DNA from: Lichenicola sp964247725
Lineage (GTDB): Bacteria > Pseudomonadota > Alphaproteobacteria > Acetobacterales > Acetobacteraceae
Direction: 5' to 3'
Length of the DNA stretch: 28,196 nt
NCBI GenBank assembly: GCA_964247725.1
Contig: CAXTVM010000043.1
Location: 1 to 28,196, forward strand
In this document: piece by piece, positions 6,984 through 15,366 of the stretch
Position numbering within the stretch: position 1 is the first letter of the stretch
Layout: each line of letters begins with the position of its first letter
The notes under the pieces: model-generated
Told to the model about the DNA's origin: nothing
What the model saw: only the letters and a program-made list of their open reading frames with translations
Databases searched by the model: none
Program-made: the position numbers and the translations under genes

Positions 6984-9320
6984 TCAATCCTGCAGGATCC
7001 GGTCGGGCCGGCGCGGCAGCGGCCGCGACACCGGCAGCGCCAGCTTGGCGCCGGCGCTGCCGCGGCCGGACAGCGACGGGTTGGTCATGAAGTACTCGTG
7101 CGCCGAGAACGGCTTTGGCCCCGGATCGAGGCGGCGCCAGCCGCCGTCGGGGCCGAGCTGCCAGGACTGCAGGTTGTCCTTCAGGTCCATGACCATGATC
7201 TGGTCGAGCACCTGCGCGTGCACGGTCGGGTTGCGCACCGGCACCATGGTCTCGACCCGCCAGTCCATGTTGCGCGCCATCCAGTCGGCGCTGCTGATGA
7301 ACACCCGGGCGTCCCGCGACGGCATCCGGCTGCCGTTGCCGAACGCGAAGATACGGCTGTGCTCCAGGAAGCGGCCGACGATCGACTTCACCTGGATGGT
7401 CTCGGACAGGCCCGGCACGCCCGGCCGCAGGCAGCAGATGCCGCGCACCACGATCAGGATGCGCACCCCGGCGGCGGAGGCGGCGTAGAGCCGGTCGATC
7501 AGCTCGTCGTCGACCAGCGAGTTCATCTTGAGCCAGATCTGCGCCGGGCGGCCGGCGCGCGCGAACGCGATCTCGGCGTCGATCAGCCCGTTCAGCGTGC
7601 TGCGGATGGTGAGCGGGCTGAAGGCGACCGCGTCCATCGCGTTCGGCTTGGCGTAGCCGGTCATGTAGTTGAACAGCCGCGCCGAGTCGCGCGCCAGCGC
7701 AGTGTCGCAGGTGAAGAAGCTGAGGTCGGTGTAGATGCGCGCCGTGATCGGGTGGTAGTTGCCGGTGCCGAAATGCGCGTATGAGCGCACCGAGCCGCCC
7801 TCCCGCCGCACCACCAGGCTGAGCTTGGCGTGGGTCTTCAGCTCGGCGAAGCCGAACACCACCTGCACGCCGGCCGCTTCCAGCGTGCGGGCCAGGCGGA
7901 TGTTGGCCTCCTCGTCGAAGCGCGCGCGCAGCTCGACCATCGCCGTCACCGACTTGCCGTTCTCGGCCGCCTCGATCAGCGCCTTCACGATCGGGCTGTC
8001 GCGGCTGGTGCGGTAGAGCGTCTGCTTGATCGCCACCACCGCCGGGTCGAGGGCGGCCTGGCGTAGGAACTGCACCACCACGTCGAAGCTCTCGAACGGG
8101 TGGTGGACGATGATGTCCTTGGCGCGGATGGCGGCGAAGCAGTCGCCGCCGAAGTCGCGGATGCGCTCGGGGAAGCGCGGCACGTAGGGCGGGAACAGCA
8201 GGTCGGCGCGCTCGTCCACGATCACCTGGGCGACGTCGACCACGCCCAGCAGCCCCTGATGCACCTGCACGTCGGCCATCGGCACGTCGAACTCGTCGGC
8301 GACCAGCTCGGAGAGCTCCGGCGGCATGCTGCCGTCGACGTCGAGATGGATCACCACGCCGCGGCGCCGGCGCTTCAGCGCGGTCTCGTACGACCGCACC
8401 AGGTCCTCGGCCTCCTCCTCGAACTCGACGTCGGTGTCGCGGATCACGCGGAACACGCCGTTCGCCCCGATGTGGAAGCCCGGGAACAGCCGGTCGAGGA
8501 ACAGCTTGATCAGGTCCTCGAGCACCAGGAAGCGGGCCTCCTGGCGTCCGCACGCGCCGGCCTCGGCGCCGCCCCGCGGCGGCAGGCGGACGAAGCGCTC
8601 GACCTGGCCCGGCAGCATGATCAGCCCGGTCATGGCGTGGCGGTCGTCCTCGTCGCGCAGCAGGCTCAGCACCAGGCACAGCCCCATGTTGGGGATGAAC
8701 GGGAACGGGTGCGCGGGGTCGATCGCCAGCGGCGTGAGCACCGGGAAGATCCGCTCCATGAAGCAGGTGTCGAGCCAGGCGCGGTCGCGCGCGTCCAGCC
8801 CGTCCGGGGTCAGCACCGACACGCCCGCCCGGTGGAGCGAGGCGCAGAGCTCGGTCCAGATGCGCTGCTGCTCGGCCAGCAGCACGCGGGCGCGGTCCTC
8901 GACCGCGACCAGCTGCTGCGAAGGGGTGCGGCCGTCCGGCGAGCGCGTGCTCAGCGCCTCCCGCACCTGCACCACCAGGCCGGCCACGCGCACCGAGTAG
9001 AACTCGTCCAGGTTGCCGGCGCTGATCGACAGGAAGCGCAGCCGCTCCAGCAGCGGGTTGCGCGGGTTGTCGGCCTCCTCGACCACGCGCTGGTTGAAGT
9101 CGAGCCAGGACAGCTCGCGGTTGATGTAGCGCTCCGGCGCGTCGGCCGCGATCGGCGCCACGGCCCCGTCGCCGGGCCCGGTCGCCGGCCCGTCGCCCAT
9201 CCTGTCGTGCGGCCGCTGCGCGACGAGGCGCGGCGGCGATGCCGTCCTGTTGCTCAGCGGGCGGGTGCGTCGGGCCCTCTGCCCGGCCGAGCCCGCCGCC
9301 GCCGGTTGCGCGTCGTCCAC
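6984..9320 (-). CDS. ppk: Polyphosphate kinase 1
   Basis: PPK1 reversibly transfers the ATP gamma-phosphate to polyphosphate. The family order is complete: an N-terminal domain beginning at YINRELSWLDFNQRV (about residue 65), a head domain, and two phospholipase-D-like C-terminal domains. The autophosphorylated histidine is predicted to be H497 in LKTHAKLSLV, and HFGTGNYH follows. Later conserved blocks include SLVDDELID, VRGICCLRPG and SIVGRFLEHSRI. At 778 aa it is longer than typical PPK1 (about 690-730) because of about 60 low-complexity, Ala/Pro/Arg-rich residues at the N-terminus. The GTG at 9320 has GAGGG nine bases upstream; an ATG at codon 41 is an alternative start. It heads ppk-ppx-cdh and is divergent from the gamma-glutamyltransferase gene. 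Confidence 0.95.
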   Translation of the reverse strand: MDDAQPAAAGSAGQRARRTRPLSNRTASPPRLVAQRPHDRMGDGPATGPGDGAVAPIAADAPERYINRELSWLDFNQRVVEEADNPRNPLLERLRFLSISAGNLDEFYSVRVAGLVVQVREALSTRSPDGRTPSQQLVAVEDRARVLLAEQQRIWTELCASLHRAGVSVLTPDGLDARDRAWLDTCFMERIFPVLTPLAIDPAHPFPFIPNMGLCLVLSLLRDEDDRHAMTGLIMLPGQVERFVRLPPRGGAEAGACGRQEARFLVLEDLIKLFLDRLFPGFHIGANGVFRVIRDTDVEFEEEAEDLVRSYETALKRRRRGVVIHLDVDGSMPPELSELVADEFDVPMADVQVHQGLLGVVDVAQVIVDERADLLFPPYVPRFPERIRDFGGDCFAAIRAKDIIVHHPFESFDVVVQFLRQAALDPAVVAIKQTLYRTSRDSPIVKALIEAAENGKSVTAMVELRARFDEEANIRLARTLEAAGVQVVFGFAELKTHAKLSLVVRREGGSVRSYAHFGTGNYHPITARIYTDLSFFTCDTALARDSARLFNYMTGYAKPNAMDAVAFSPLTIRSTLNGLIDAEIAFARAGRPAQIWLKMNSLVDDELIDRLYAASAAGVRILIVVRGICCLRPGVPGLSETIQVKSIVGRFLEHSRIFAFGNGSRMPSRDARVFISSADWMARNMDWRVETMVPVRNPTVHAQVLDQIMVMDLKDNLQSWQLGPDGGWRRLDPGPKPFSAHEYFMTNPSLSGRGSAGAKLALPVSRPLPRRPDRILQD

Positions 9321-9488
9321 TCTTCAGATCCCTCTTCTCTTTGCCGACCTGCCGACCCCGGGGCCGCGGCCAGCATGGCACCAGCGGGAATAGCACGGGC
9401 AGGACGCCGCGGGCGGTCCCGCGGCGGTTGATGATCTGATGACAATGGTGTCTCCCTGCGCAACACCGATCGTGCCGGGAGACCTCGC
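9321..9488. promoter_or_regulatory. Divergent promoter region between ppk and ggt
   Basis: These 168 bp separate two divergent starts, so both promoters must lie here or inside the genes. The part nearest ggt (about 9427-9450, around TTGATGATCTGATGACAATG) is the most AT-rich and is a candidate core promoter for ggt. GGGAG, seven bases before the TTG start of ggt, is its likely ribosome binding site. No Pho-box-like direct repeat was recognised. Confidence 0.4.
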
Positions 9489-11333
9489 TTGCGACGCAGA
9501 ACCTTCATCGCCACCCTGCCCGCGGCCGTGTTGCCGGGCTCCTGGGCGGCGGCGCAGGGGGCAGCGCCACCCGCTGCCGCCCCCGGCCCCGCCCCTGCCC
9601 CGCTGCCGCCCTATCAGCCGGCCGGTGCCGAGCGCTTCATCCGGCCCGACGTGCATGCCGGCGACCGGCCCGCCGGCGCCAGCTTCGCCAGCCGCTCGGC
9701 GGCAATGGGCTGCAACGGCGCCGCCGGCACCGCGCAGCCGATCGCGACCCAGGTGGCGATCGGGATCCTGCGGGCCGGCGGCTCGGCGGTCGACGCGGCG
9801 GTCGCCGCCAATGCGGCACTCGGCTTCCTGGAGCCGACCAGCTCGGGCCTCGGCGGCGACTGCTACGCGATGATCTGGGACCCGGGCCGGGCGCGCGTGG
9901 TGTCGCTGGCCGGCTCCGGCGAGAGCCCGCGGGCCTTGAGCCTCGCCACCGCCCGCGCCCATGCCGCGGGCGGCGCGCTGCCCAAGCTGGGCGCCGTCAC
10001 GGTGTCGGTGCCGGGCGCCCTCGACGCCTGGTGGACGCTGCACCAGCGCTACGGGAAGCTGCCCTGGCGGGAGCTGTTCCAACCGGCGATCGCGCTCGCC
10101 ACCGACGGCGCGCCGGTGCCGCAGGTCATCGGCGCCTACATCTACCGCAACCTCAAGGCCTTCACGCGCCCCGGCTCCGGCGTCGAGGAGACCGCCAACG
10201 CGATGCACACCTTTGCGTCGGGCGGCGAGGCGCCGCGCGAGGGCACCGTGTTCCGCAACCCCGACCTCGCCCGCACCTACCGCGCGGTCGCCGAGGGCGG
10301 CCGCGACGCATTCTACGACGGCCCGATCGCCGACACCATCGAGCGCTACTTCCGGCGCATCGGCGGCTGGATGACGCGCGACGACCTGCGCCGGCACCGT
10401 TCCGAATGGCTCGACCCGCTGGTCACCTCCTACCGCGGCGTCGAGGTGTACGGCATGGCCGCCAACACGCAGGGTCTGGCGACGCTGCAGATGCTGAACA
10501 TGCTGGAGCGTTTCGACCTGCGCTCGATGGGGTTCCAGTCGGCGGCCTCGCTGCAGGTGCAGATCGAGGCCAAGCGGCTCGCCTACGAGGACCGCGCGCG
10601 CTACTACGCCGACCCGCGCTTCGCGAAGGTGCCGGTCGAGTGGCTGGTCTCGAAGGACTACGCGGCCGAGCGCGCGAAGCTGATCCGGCCGGACCGCATC
10701 AACCCCGCGGTGCGGCCCGGCGACGCGCCCAGCCACGGCGACACCACCTACTTCACCGTCGCCGATCGGTCCGGGATGATGGTCTCGATGATCCAGTCCA
10801 ACTTCCGCGGCATGGGCTCGGGGCTGGTGGCGGACGGGCTCGGCTTCATGTTCCAGGATCGCGGCCAGCTGTTCTCGCTGCAGGACGGCCATCCCAACCT
10901 CTATGCGCCGGGCAAGCGGCCGTTCCAGACCATCATCCCGGGCTTCGCGACGAAGGGCGGCCAGCCCTGGATGAGCTTTGGCGTGATGGGCGGCGACATG
11001 CAGCCGATGGGCCAGCAGCAGATCATCGTGAACCGAGTCGATTACGGCCTCGACGTCCAGGCCGCCGGCGACAGCCCGCGCTGGCACCACGAGGGCTCGT
11101 CGCAGAGCATGGGCGAGGACCAGGCCGGCTTGCCCGCCCAGGGCATCCTGCGGCTGGAGAGCGGCGTGCCGGAGGCCACCCGGAGCGCGCTGGCGGCGCT
11201 GGGCTGGACGCTGGCGCCCTCGGACGGCGGCTTCGGCCGCTACGAGTGCATCGAGCACCGGATGAGCGGCCCGGATCGGGTCTGGGCGGCGGCCAGCGAG
11301 ATGCGGGCGGATGGGTGTGCGCTGGCGTACTGA
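9489..11333 (+). CDS. ggt: Gamma-glutamyltransferase, Tat-exported
   Basis: The family cleaves gamma-glutamyl bonds of glutathione and related peptides, usually in the periplasm, after self-cleavage into two subunits. The protein is 614 aa from a TTG start preceded by GGGAG. MRRRTFIATLPAAVL is a twin-arginine signal, followed by a Pro/Ala-rich linker to about residue 45. The large subunit shows GGSAVDAAVAANAAL and SGLGGDCYAMIWD. The small subunit would begin at T419 in GDTTYFTVAD, the predicted nucleophile, and includes GMGSGLVADGLGFMFQ and FGVMGGDMQPMGQQQ. Export suggests glutathione or gamma-glutamyl scavenging. Cephalosporin- or theanine-type acylase relatives cannot be excluded. A nested inverted repeat follows the stop by 5 bp. 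A decayed homologue of the last 36 codons lies at 20287. Confidence 0.93.
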   Translation: MRRRTFIATLPAAVLPGSWAAAQGAAPPAAAPGPAPAPLPPYQPAGAERFIRPDVHAGDRPAGASFASRSAAMGCNGAAGTAQPIATQVAIGILRAGGSAVDAAVAANAALGFLEPTSSGLGGDCYAMIWDPGRARVVSLAGSGESPRALSLATARAHAAGGALPKLGAVTVSVPGALDAWWTLHQRYGKLPWRELFQPAIALATDGAPVPQVIGAYIYRNLKAFTRPGSGVEETANAMHTFASGGEAPREGTVFRNPDLARTYRAVAEGGRDAFYDGPIADTIERYFRRIGGWMTRDDLRRHRSEWLDPLVTSYRGVEVYGMAANTQGLATLQMLNMLERFDLRSMGFQSAASLQVQIEAKRLAYEDRARYYADPRFAKVPVEWLVSKDYAAERAKLIRPDRINPAVRPGDAPSHGDTTYFTVADRSGMMVSMIQSNFRGMGSGLVADGLGFMFQDRGQLFSLQDGHPNLYAPGKRPFQTIIPGFATKGGQPWMSFGVMGGDMQPMGQQQIIVNRVDYGLDVQAAGDSPRWHHEGSSQSMGEDQAGLPAQGILRLESGVPEATRSALAALGWTLAPSDGGFGRYECIEHRMSGPDRVWAAASEMRADGCALAY

Positions 11334-11337
11334 AAGC

Positions 11338-11455
11338 AAGGCCAGGGACTCTGCCCCTGGCCCCCGCCAGAGGCGAGCCTCTGGACTCCTTTACTTCAAG
11401 GAATGGGTTCCAAGGGCCGCGGCCCTTGGCGGGTCCAGGGCAGTGCCCCGGCCTT
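11338..11455. repeat. Nested inverted-repeat intergenic element, copy 2
   Basis: Two arms of about 58 bp (11338-11396 and 11398-11455) face each other with almost no spacer. Both outer ends read AAGGCC, and each arm has an outer CAGGGGCA/TGCCCCTG-like hairpin and an inner hairpin such as CCAAGGGCCGCGGCCCTTGG. The arms share their consensus with the element at 1-152, which has a 35-bp spacer instead. It starts 5 bp after the ggt stop and ends 28 bp before the next gene in the same direction. Strong folding in RNA is expected, so a terminator or mRNA-stabilising role is likely but inferred. Confidence 0.85.
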
Positions 11456-11482
11456 CGATCCTCGACGGCTTGGAGCGCTGCG

Positions 11483-12562
11483 ATGCGTAGGCTCGCCATG
11501 TTGGCATGGCTCTCGACCCTCAAGCTGGCAGTGGCGGCGCCGCTGTTCGGGGGATATGTGTGGGGAGGTTATCTGGCTCCGAGCCGGACCGTCGCTTCGT
11601 TCTACGACTCTGTCCGCCTTTGCCTCTCCCACGGCATCAGCCTGATCAGGTTCGACGTCGGCGACTTCCCGGGGAAGGAGGCGTACTGCAGGTCTACGAA
11701 CACCTTGGCCTGTTATGCCCGCATCCAGTTCGACGACCCGGTGTGGGATGACAAGGGCCTGAAGGCGGTGATGCTCACGGCGATCGATCGGTCGTGCAGC
11801 GGGATCGACAGCGCCCGTTGCTTCGAGCCGTCCTGGCTGGCTGCCCACTCGGCTGTGGTCATCGACGAGTATCTCGAGCTCTTTCGAGCTCTGTACGAGC
11901 GGTTCGGCACCAGGAAAATCCAGTTCATCCTGTCGAACTGGGAGGCGGACAACGCCATCAACTGCGGCGATGCGTTCGACTTCGTTCGCAATCGGGACGG
12001 GTTCGCGGCCCGGTGCAACGGAAAATATCCGATCGAGGTGGCGACGCCCTCGCTCCGCGCCGCCGGCCTGCTCCGCTGGGTGGCGCTCAGGGATCAGGCC
12101 ATCGACCGGTTCCGGGCCACCCATCCGACGTTCGATCTGGTGCAGGCGCCCGAGTTCAACGTCTACAAGGGGTTCGCCTCCGGTTGCGGAGGGCAGTGCG
12201 ACGGCAAGACCGCCGCCGTCATCGACCAGATCGCGATCGCCGGCGGCCGCCAATATTGCTCATACAGCAGCTACGAAAGTCAGGGACCTCGCTACCTGGA
12301 CGACACGAGGGATCTCGGCAGGATCTGCCGTCACCTGATCATCGGCGAGTTCGGCCTGGACCTCGACTCCTTCACGCCGCAGGCCGCGCGTGACAACTTC
12401 CGACGTGTCGCCGAGGCCGCCCAGCCTCTCTACGCCATCGTGCCTTGGAACGCGGTCGACGAGGGTCACGGCGCTCGTTACGGGTTGTTCGACAACGAGG
12501 GCGAGCCGGATCAGTTGAAGCTCATCGGCCCCCTGGCACACCTGCTCGTTCCAAAGCCTTGA
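11483..12562 (+). CDS. Secreted protein with possible clan GH-A glycosidase layout
   Basis: This 359-aa protein begins with a signal peptide (MRRLAMLAWLSTLKLAVA-AP, cleavage about residue 19). GGAG lies eight bases before the ATG. The mature part opens with a GISLIRFDVGDFPG-like strand. Two glutamates stand where a TIM-barrel clan GH-A enzyme has its catalytic pair: E154 in LSNWEADN and E289 in IIGEFGLD, 135 residues apart. That pattern is suggestive, not proof. Cysteines are frequent (for example SGCGGQC), consistent with periplasmic disulfides. The frame is open far upstream, but that part is a shadow of ggt. The neighbouring glycan genes make a polysaccharide substrate plausible. No specific GH family could be assigned. 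Confidence 0.65.
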   Translation: MRRLAMLAWLSTLKLAVAAPLFGGYVWGGYLAPSRTVASFYDSVRLCLSHGISLIRFDVGDFPGKEAYCRSTNTLACYARIQFDDPVWDDKGLKAVMLTAIDRSCSGIDSARCFEPSWLAAHSAVVIDEYLELFRALYERFGTRKIQFILSNWEADNAINCGDAFDFVRNRDGFAARCNGKYPIEVATPSLRAAGLLRWVALRDQAIDRFRATHPTFDLVQAPEFNVYKGFASGCGGQCDGKTAAVIDQIAIAGGRQYCSYSSYESQGPRYLDDTRDLGRICRHLIIGEFGLDLDSFTPQAARDNFRRVAEAAQPLYAIVPWNAVDEGHGARYGLFDNEGEPDQLKLIGPLAHLLVPKP

Positions 12563-12579
12563 GGCGGATGAAGCCGGGC

Positions 12580-12598
12580 GTCGGCCTTTGCGGCTGAC
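12580..12598. terminator. Weak hairpin between convergent genes
   Basis: GTCGGCC and GGCTGAC pair over seven bases with one G-U pair around the loop TTTGC, in the 44-bp gap between two converging genes. There is no T-run on either strand. A bidirectional stop signal is plausible from position only. Confidence 0.3.
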
Positions 12599-12606
12599 GG
12601 CCTGCA

Positions 12607-13410
12607 TCAGCCGTGAGCCGAAGTCTCCCGCACCTTGTCGGTTGCGGTCTGATCGGTCCGCGTCAGCACGTCCCAGGTCCGGCCGAGCGGCTTGATCCGG
12701 CCGGACTCGATGACATCCGACATCTGGCCGACGAATCGCAGCGGATCCTCGAGCGACAGGTGGCCGAGCTGCGGCAGGGCGTAGTCCCACCAGCACAGGG
12801 CCCGCAGCCGCTCGATCAGCAGCTCGGGAAAGCGCCACTTGATGAACCTGGCCGGGTTGCCGCCGACGATCGCGTAAGGCGGCACGTCCTTGACCACGAC
12901 CGAGCCTCCGGCGACGACGGCGCCGTCGCCGATGGTGATCCCGCGCGCCAGCAGCACGTCCTGGCCGATCCAGATGTCGTGACCGAGCACCGGCCACGAT
13001 TTCTGCAGGTCGGGCCGGAACCGGTAGTCCGGATCGTACTCCATGATCGCGGCGCGGAACGGGGTCGCCCAGCCGTACAGGATCTCCGAGCTCGACACGA
13101 ACTCGTAGCGGTGGCGGGCACCCATGATCCGGACCTGGCCGGCGATCGAGCAGTAGCGTCCGACCGTCATGCCGATGGGCAGGAAGCTGTACGAATAGGA
13201 GAAGGCTCCCCACTGCGGCAGGTGGTGTCCCTCGAACACGCCGAGACACCGCTCGAACGGCGCGTCCTTGACGACGTGCACGCGGTCGCCGGGACGCCAG
13301 CGATGTCCGCCGCCGCCGAAGCTCATGACGTGGTGGCTGGACAGCAGGTCCAGGACCCGCTGGTCGATCTCGATCCAGGCGTGATCCGGATGGTCTTCGA
13401 GAACTCTCAC
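12607..13410 (-). CDS. Hexapeptide-repeat acyltransferase, CatB-like (xenobiotic acyltransferase family)
   Basis: Family members are left-handed beta-helix trimers that acetylate sugars or antibiotics. Hexapeptide turns are seen in IGMTVGRYCSIAGQVRIMG and again in IGQDVLLARGITIGDGAVVAGGSVVVKDVPPYAIVGGNPAR. H100 in MGARHRYEF is the candidate catalytic histidine. C-terminal helices follow (WWDYALPQL), as in CatB-type enzymes. I place the start at the GTG at 13410 because GGAG lies nine bases upstream. The first in-frame ATG (13482) would overlap the previous gene by 35 bp. About 70 N-terminal residues before the helix are not typical of minimal CatB proteins. It is third in the leftward glycan group, so O- or N-acylation of a glycan sugar is the likely job; the substrate is unknown. 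Confidence 0.85.
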   Translation of the reverse strand: MRVLEDHPDHAWIEIDQRVLDLLSSHHVMSFGGGGHRWRPGDRVHVVKDAPFERCLGVFEGHHLPQWGAFSYSYSFLPIGMTVGRYCSIAGQVRIMGARHRYEFVSSSEILYGWATPFRAAIMEYDPDYRFRPDLQKSWPVLGHDIWIGQDVLLARGITIGDGAVVAGGSVVVKDVPPYAIVGGNPARFIKWRFPELLIERLRALCWWDYALPQLGHLSLEDPLRFVGQMSDVIESGRIKPLGRTWDVLTRTDQTATDKVRETSAHG

Positions 13411-13447
13411 GTGATGCCGCTCCGAAACTCGCTCCAACCCGATGCCG

Positions 13448-15307
13448 TCAGACGCCTTCCAGCACCTGCCTGGAGACCGCATCGCCTGGCCGCAGCCGAT
13501 CGTCCGCGGCTGCGGGTGCCAGATCCTGCAGCGTGGCGATCACCCGCTCGGCAAAGCGCAGATAGACCTGCCGGTCGTAATGGCTGCCGCCGCCGGCTTG
13601 GATCTCCGACTGGCCGGACAGAACGTCGGTGAAGGACACGACGGCGACATGATCGTAGCGATCGGCGACGCGCCGCATCGCTTCGGCATAGCGTGTCATC
13701 TCGTCGAGCTTGACGATCCGGTCCTGGCCGTCGCGGACCTCGTCGTGATCGAGGGCGATGATGAACTTCGAGCCGGCGGGCACGTGAGCGATCAGCCGAT
13801 GCATCGCGTCCACGTAATCCGCCTCCGCGAAGGGCCGCGCGTTCCGGTAATGCGCTGCGACATGCGACCCGATCTGGAACAGGCGCGCCTTCTGCGCCAG
13901 GTCGAGCTGCGGATGATCGTCGAGGATCTCGGTCAATCGCTCGTCGGAGCACTTGTCCAGATGGATCCAGTCCATCCCGCGCGGTTCCAGATGCACGATC
14001 CAGCCCTCCCGCTTGTGGCGATAGATCGGAATGTTCTGGAAGGCGTCGAAACTGCAGTTGAAGACGTATGCCGTGCCGGCAGGCGCCTGCGCGAAGCACG
14101 ACAGGACGGCCATGTGCGGCGGGATGGCCAGACGCTTCGCCTCCTCGGCGAATCCGGCCGGGTCGCGCGCCACCATGTCGTTGGCGATGACGGCGCTGGC
14201 GAGACGGACGAACAGGTCGCCGGCGACGTAGTTGCCATACGTCTCGATCTCGCGCGTGTGGGCGGCCAGATACAGGCCGATCGCGTTGGCCTCGCAGCCG
14301 CCCCACAGCACGATCTTCGGGACGGCGGCTGCGCCCTGCTCCCTGGTCTCGCCGACCTCCTGGATCAGGCGGACCCAGTCGACGGTGCGGGGCGCCGAGA
14401 GGTCGGTGAGCACCTCGCCCACGGTCGCCAGCTCCGGGCGTCGCAGGTGATCGTACATCCAGTGCTCGACCAGCATGCCCAGCGTGCGGCAGGAGAAGCA
14501 GTAGTGGATGAGGCGGCTGTTGGCCGAGCCTTCGAGCGCGTCGGCGCGCATGGTCTCGGTCAGGAAGAAGCCGACGAGGCCGTAATCGCCGTAGTTGTCG
14601 ACGACGTGGACAAGCCCGGCCTGGCGATGGAAGGGCGAGATCTGCCGCCTCAGCTCCTCCCGCGCCGCCTGGGCGTCTTCCGGCAGCCGAAGCTTGGTGT
14701 AGTTCAGCTGGTTGGTGCGGCTGATCAGCTCGACGGCGCGGTCCAGATGCGCCGCGACGTCGTACTCGATGCGGACGCGGACGTCGCACTGCCGCAGGAA
14801 GGCCTCGTTGCCGCCGGTCGCGGCGTGCTCGTCGGTCTTGCGGGCCTCGAGCAGCTTGTACTGCGCGAGCCTGGTCAGGGCGCGGTCGTCCTTGCCGCGG
14901 AACCGGGGATCCTCGAGCATCCGGCCGATGAAGGTCTCGTCCTCGACCTGCAGTCCCGGCACCAAGGCCGCCGCCTCGCCGCGATTGTTCGCGTTGTCGT
15001 CGATGAACATGACCGTGGCGGGCCGGAGCTGCGCGGAATCGACCAGCGCCGCCAGACGCGCCCCCTTCGGCTCCCAGGAGATGCTGGGGAAGACGAAATA
15101 GCCGTCGATGCCCTTCTCGCGCAGGATCGCCGCGACCACGTCCGGGTCGTTCTTGGAGCAGATCGAGCTCATGATGCCGCGGCGGGCCAGCTCGATCACG
15201 AGGTCGTGGTGGGCGGCGACGTACTCCTGGATGCCCCCCTCGGTCAGGGTGCCCTTCCAGAAGGTCTCGTCGAGATCCCACACCACGAGTCTTACGGCCT
15301 CACTCAT
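13448..15307 (-). CDS. FkbH-like HAD-IIIC protein with SGNH/WcbI-like C-terminal extension
   Basis: Residues 1-250 or so look like FkbH proteins. The HAD motif WDLDETFWKG (D11, D13) comes first, then SICSKND and FIDDNANNR. The second FkbH part follows (RTNQLNYTKLRL, VDNYGDYGLVGFFL). In FkbH relatives this pair loads glyceryl or other acyl units from phosphate donors onto a carrier. At 619 aa this is far longer than a typical FkbH. The extra 350 residues include VLWGGCEANAIGLYL and a late GGSHYDRQVYLRFAERV, which recall SGNH hydrolase or WcbI-type polysaccharide acyltransferase ends; that assignment is tentative. GGGAAGG precedes the ATG. No acyl carrier protein gene is adjacent. The gene sits between two cotranscribed genes of the leftward group. 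Confidence 0.8.
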   Translation of the reverse strand: MSEAVRLVVWDLDETFWKGTLTEGGIQEYVAAHHDLVIELARRGIMSSICSKNDPDVVAAILREKGIDGYFVFPSISWEPKGARLAALVDSAQLRPATVMFIDDNANNRGEAAALVPGLQVEDETFIGRMLEDPRFRGKDDRALTRLAQYKLLEARKTDEHAATGGNEAFLRQCDVRVRIEYDVAAHLDRAVELISRTNQLNYTKLRLPEDAQAAREELRRQISPFHRQAGLVHVVDNYGDYGLVGFFLTETMRADALEGSANSRLIHYCFSCRTLGMLVEHWMYDHLRRPELATVGEVLTDLSAPRTVDWVRLIQEVGETREQGAAAVPKIVLWGGCEANAIGLYLAAHTREIETYGNYVAGDLFVRLASAVIANDMVARDPAGFAEEAKRLAIPPHMAVLSCFAQAPAGTAYVFNCSFDAFQNIPIYRHKREGWIVHLEPRGMDWIHLDKCSDERLTEILDDHPQLDLAQKARLFQIGSHVAAHYRNARPFAEADYVDAMHRLIAHVPAGSKFIIALDHDEVRDGQDRIVKLDEMTRYAEAMRRVADRYDHVAVVSFTDVLSGQSEIQAGGGSHYDRQVYLRFAERVIATLQDLAPAAADDRLRPGDAVSRQVLEGV

Positions 15308-15366
15308 CGACCTTCCCTTTCCTGTCAGGAGCGCCTGCCGGACGCATGGACGTATCGTGCAGAACG

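Noticed and set aside
5233..7488. 751-codon rightward frame opposite cdh, ppx and ppk
   Set aside because: It lacks any recognisable domain and spans three well-supported genes on the other strand.
8100..9431. 443-codon rightward frame antisense to ppk
   Set aside because: Its His/Arg/Gly/Val-heavy content is a typical shadow of a GC-rich gene; ppk motifs on the other strand are unambiguous.
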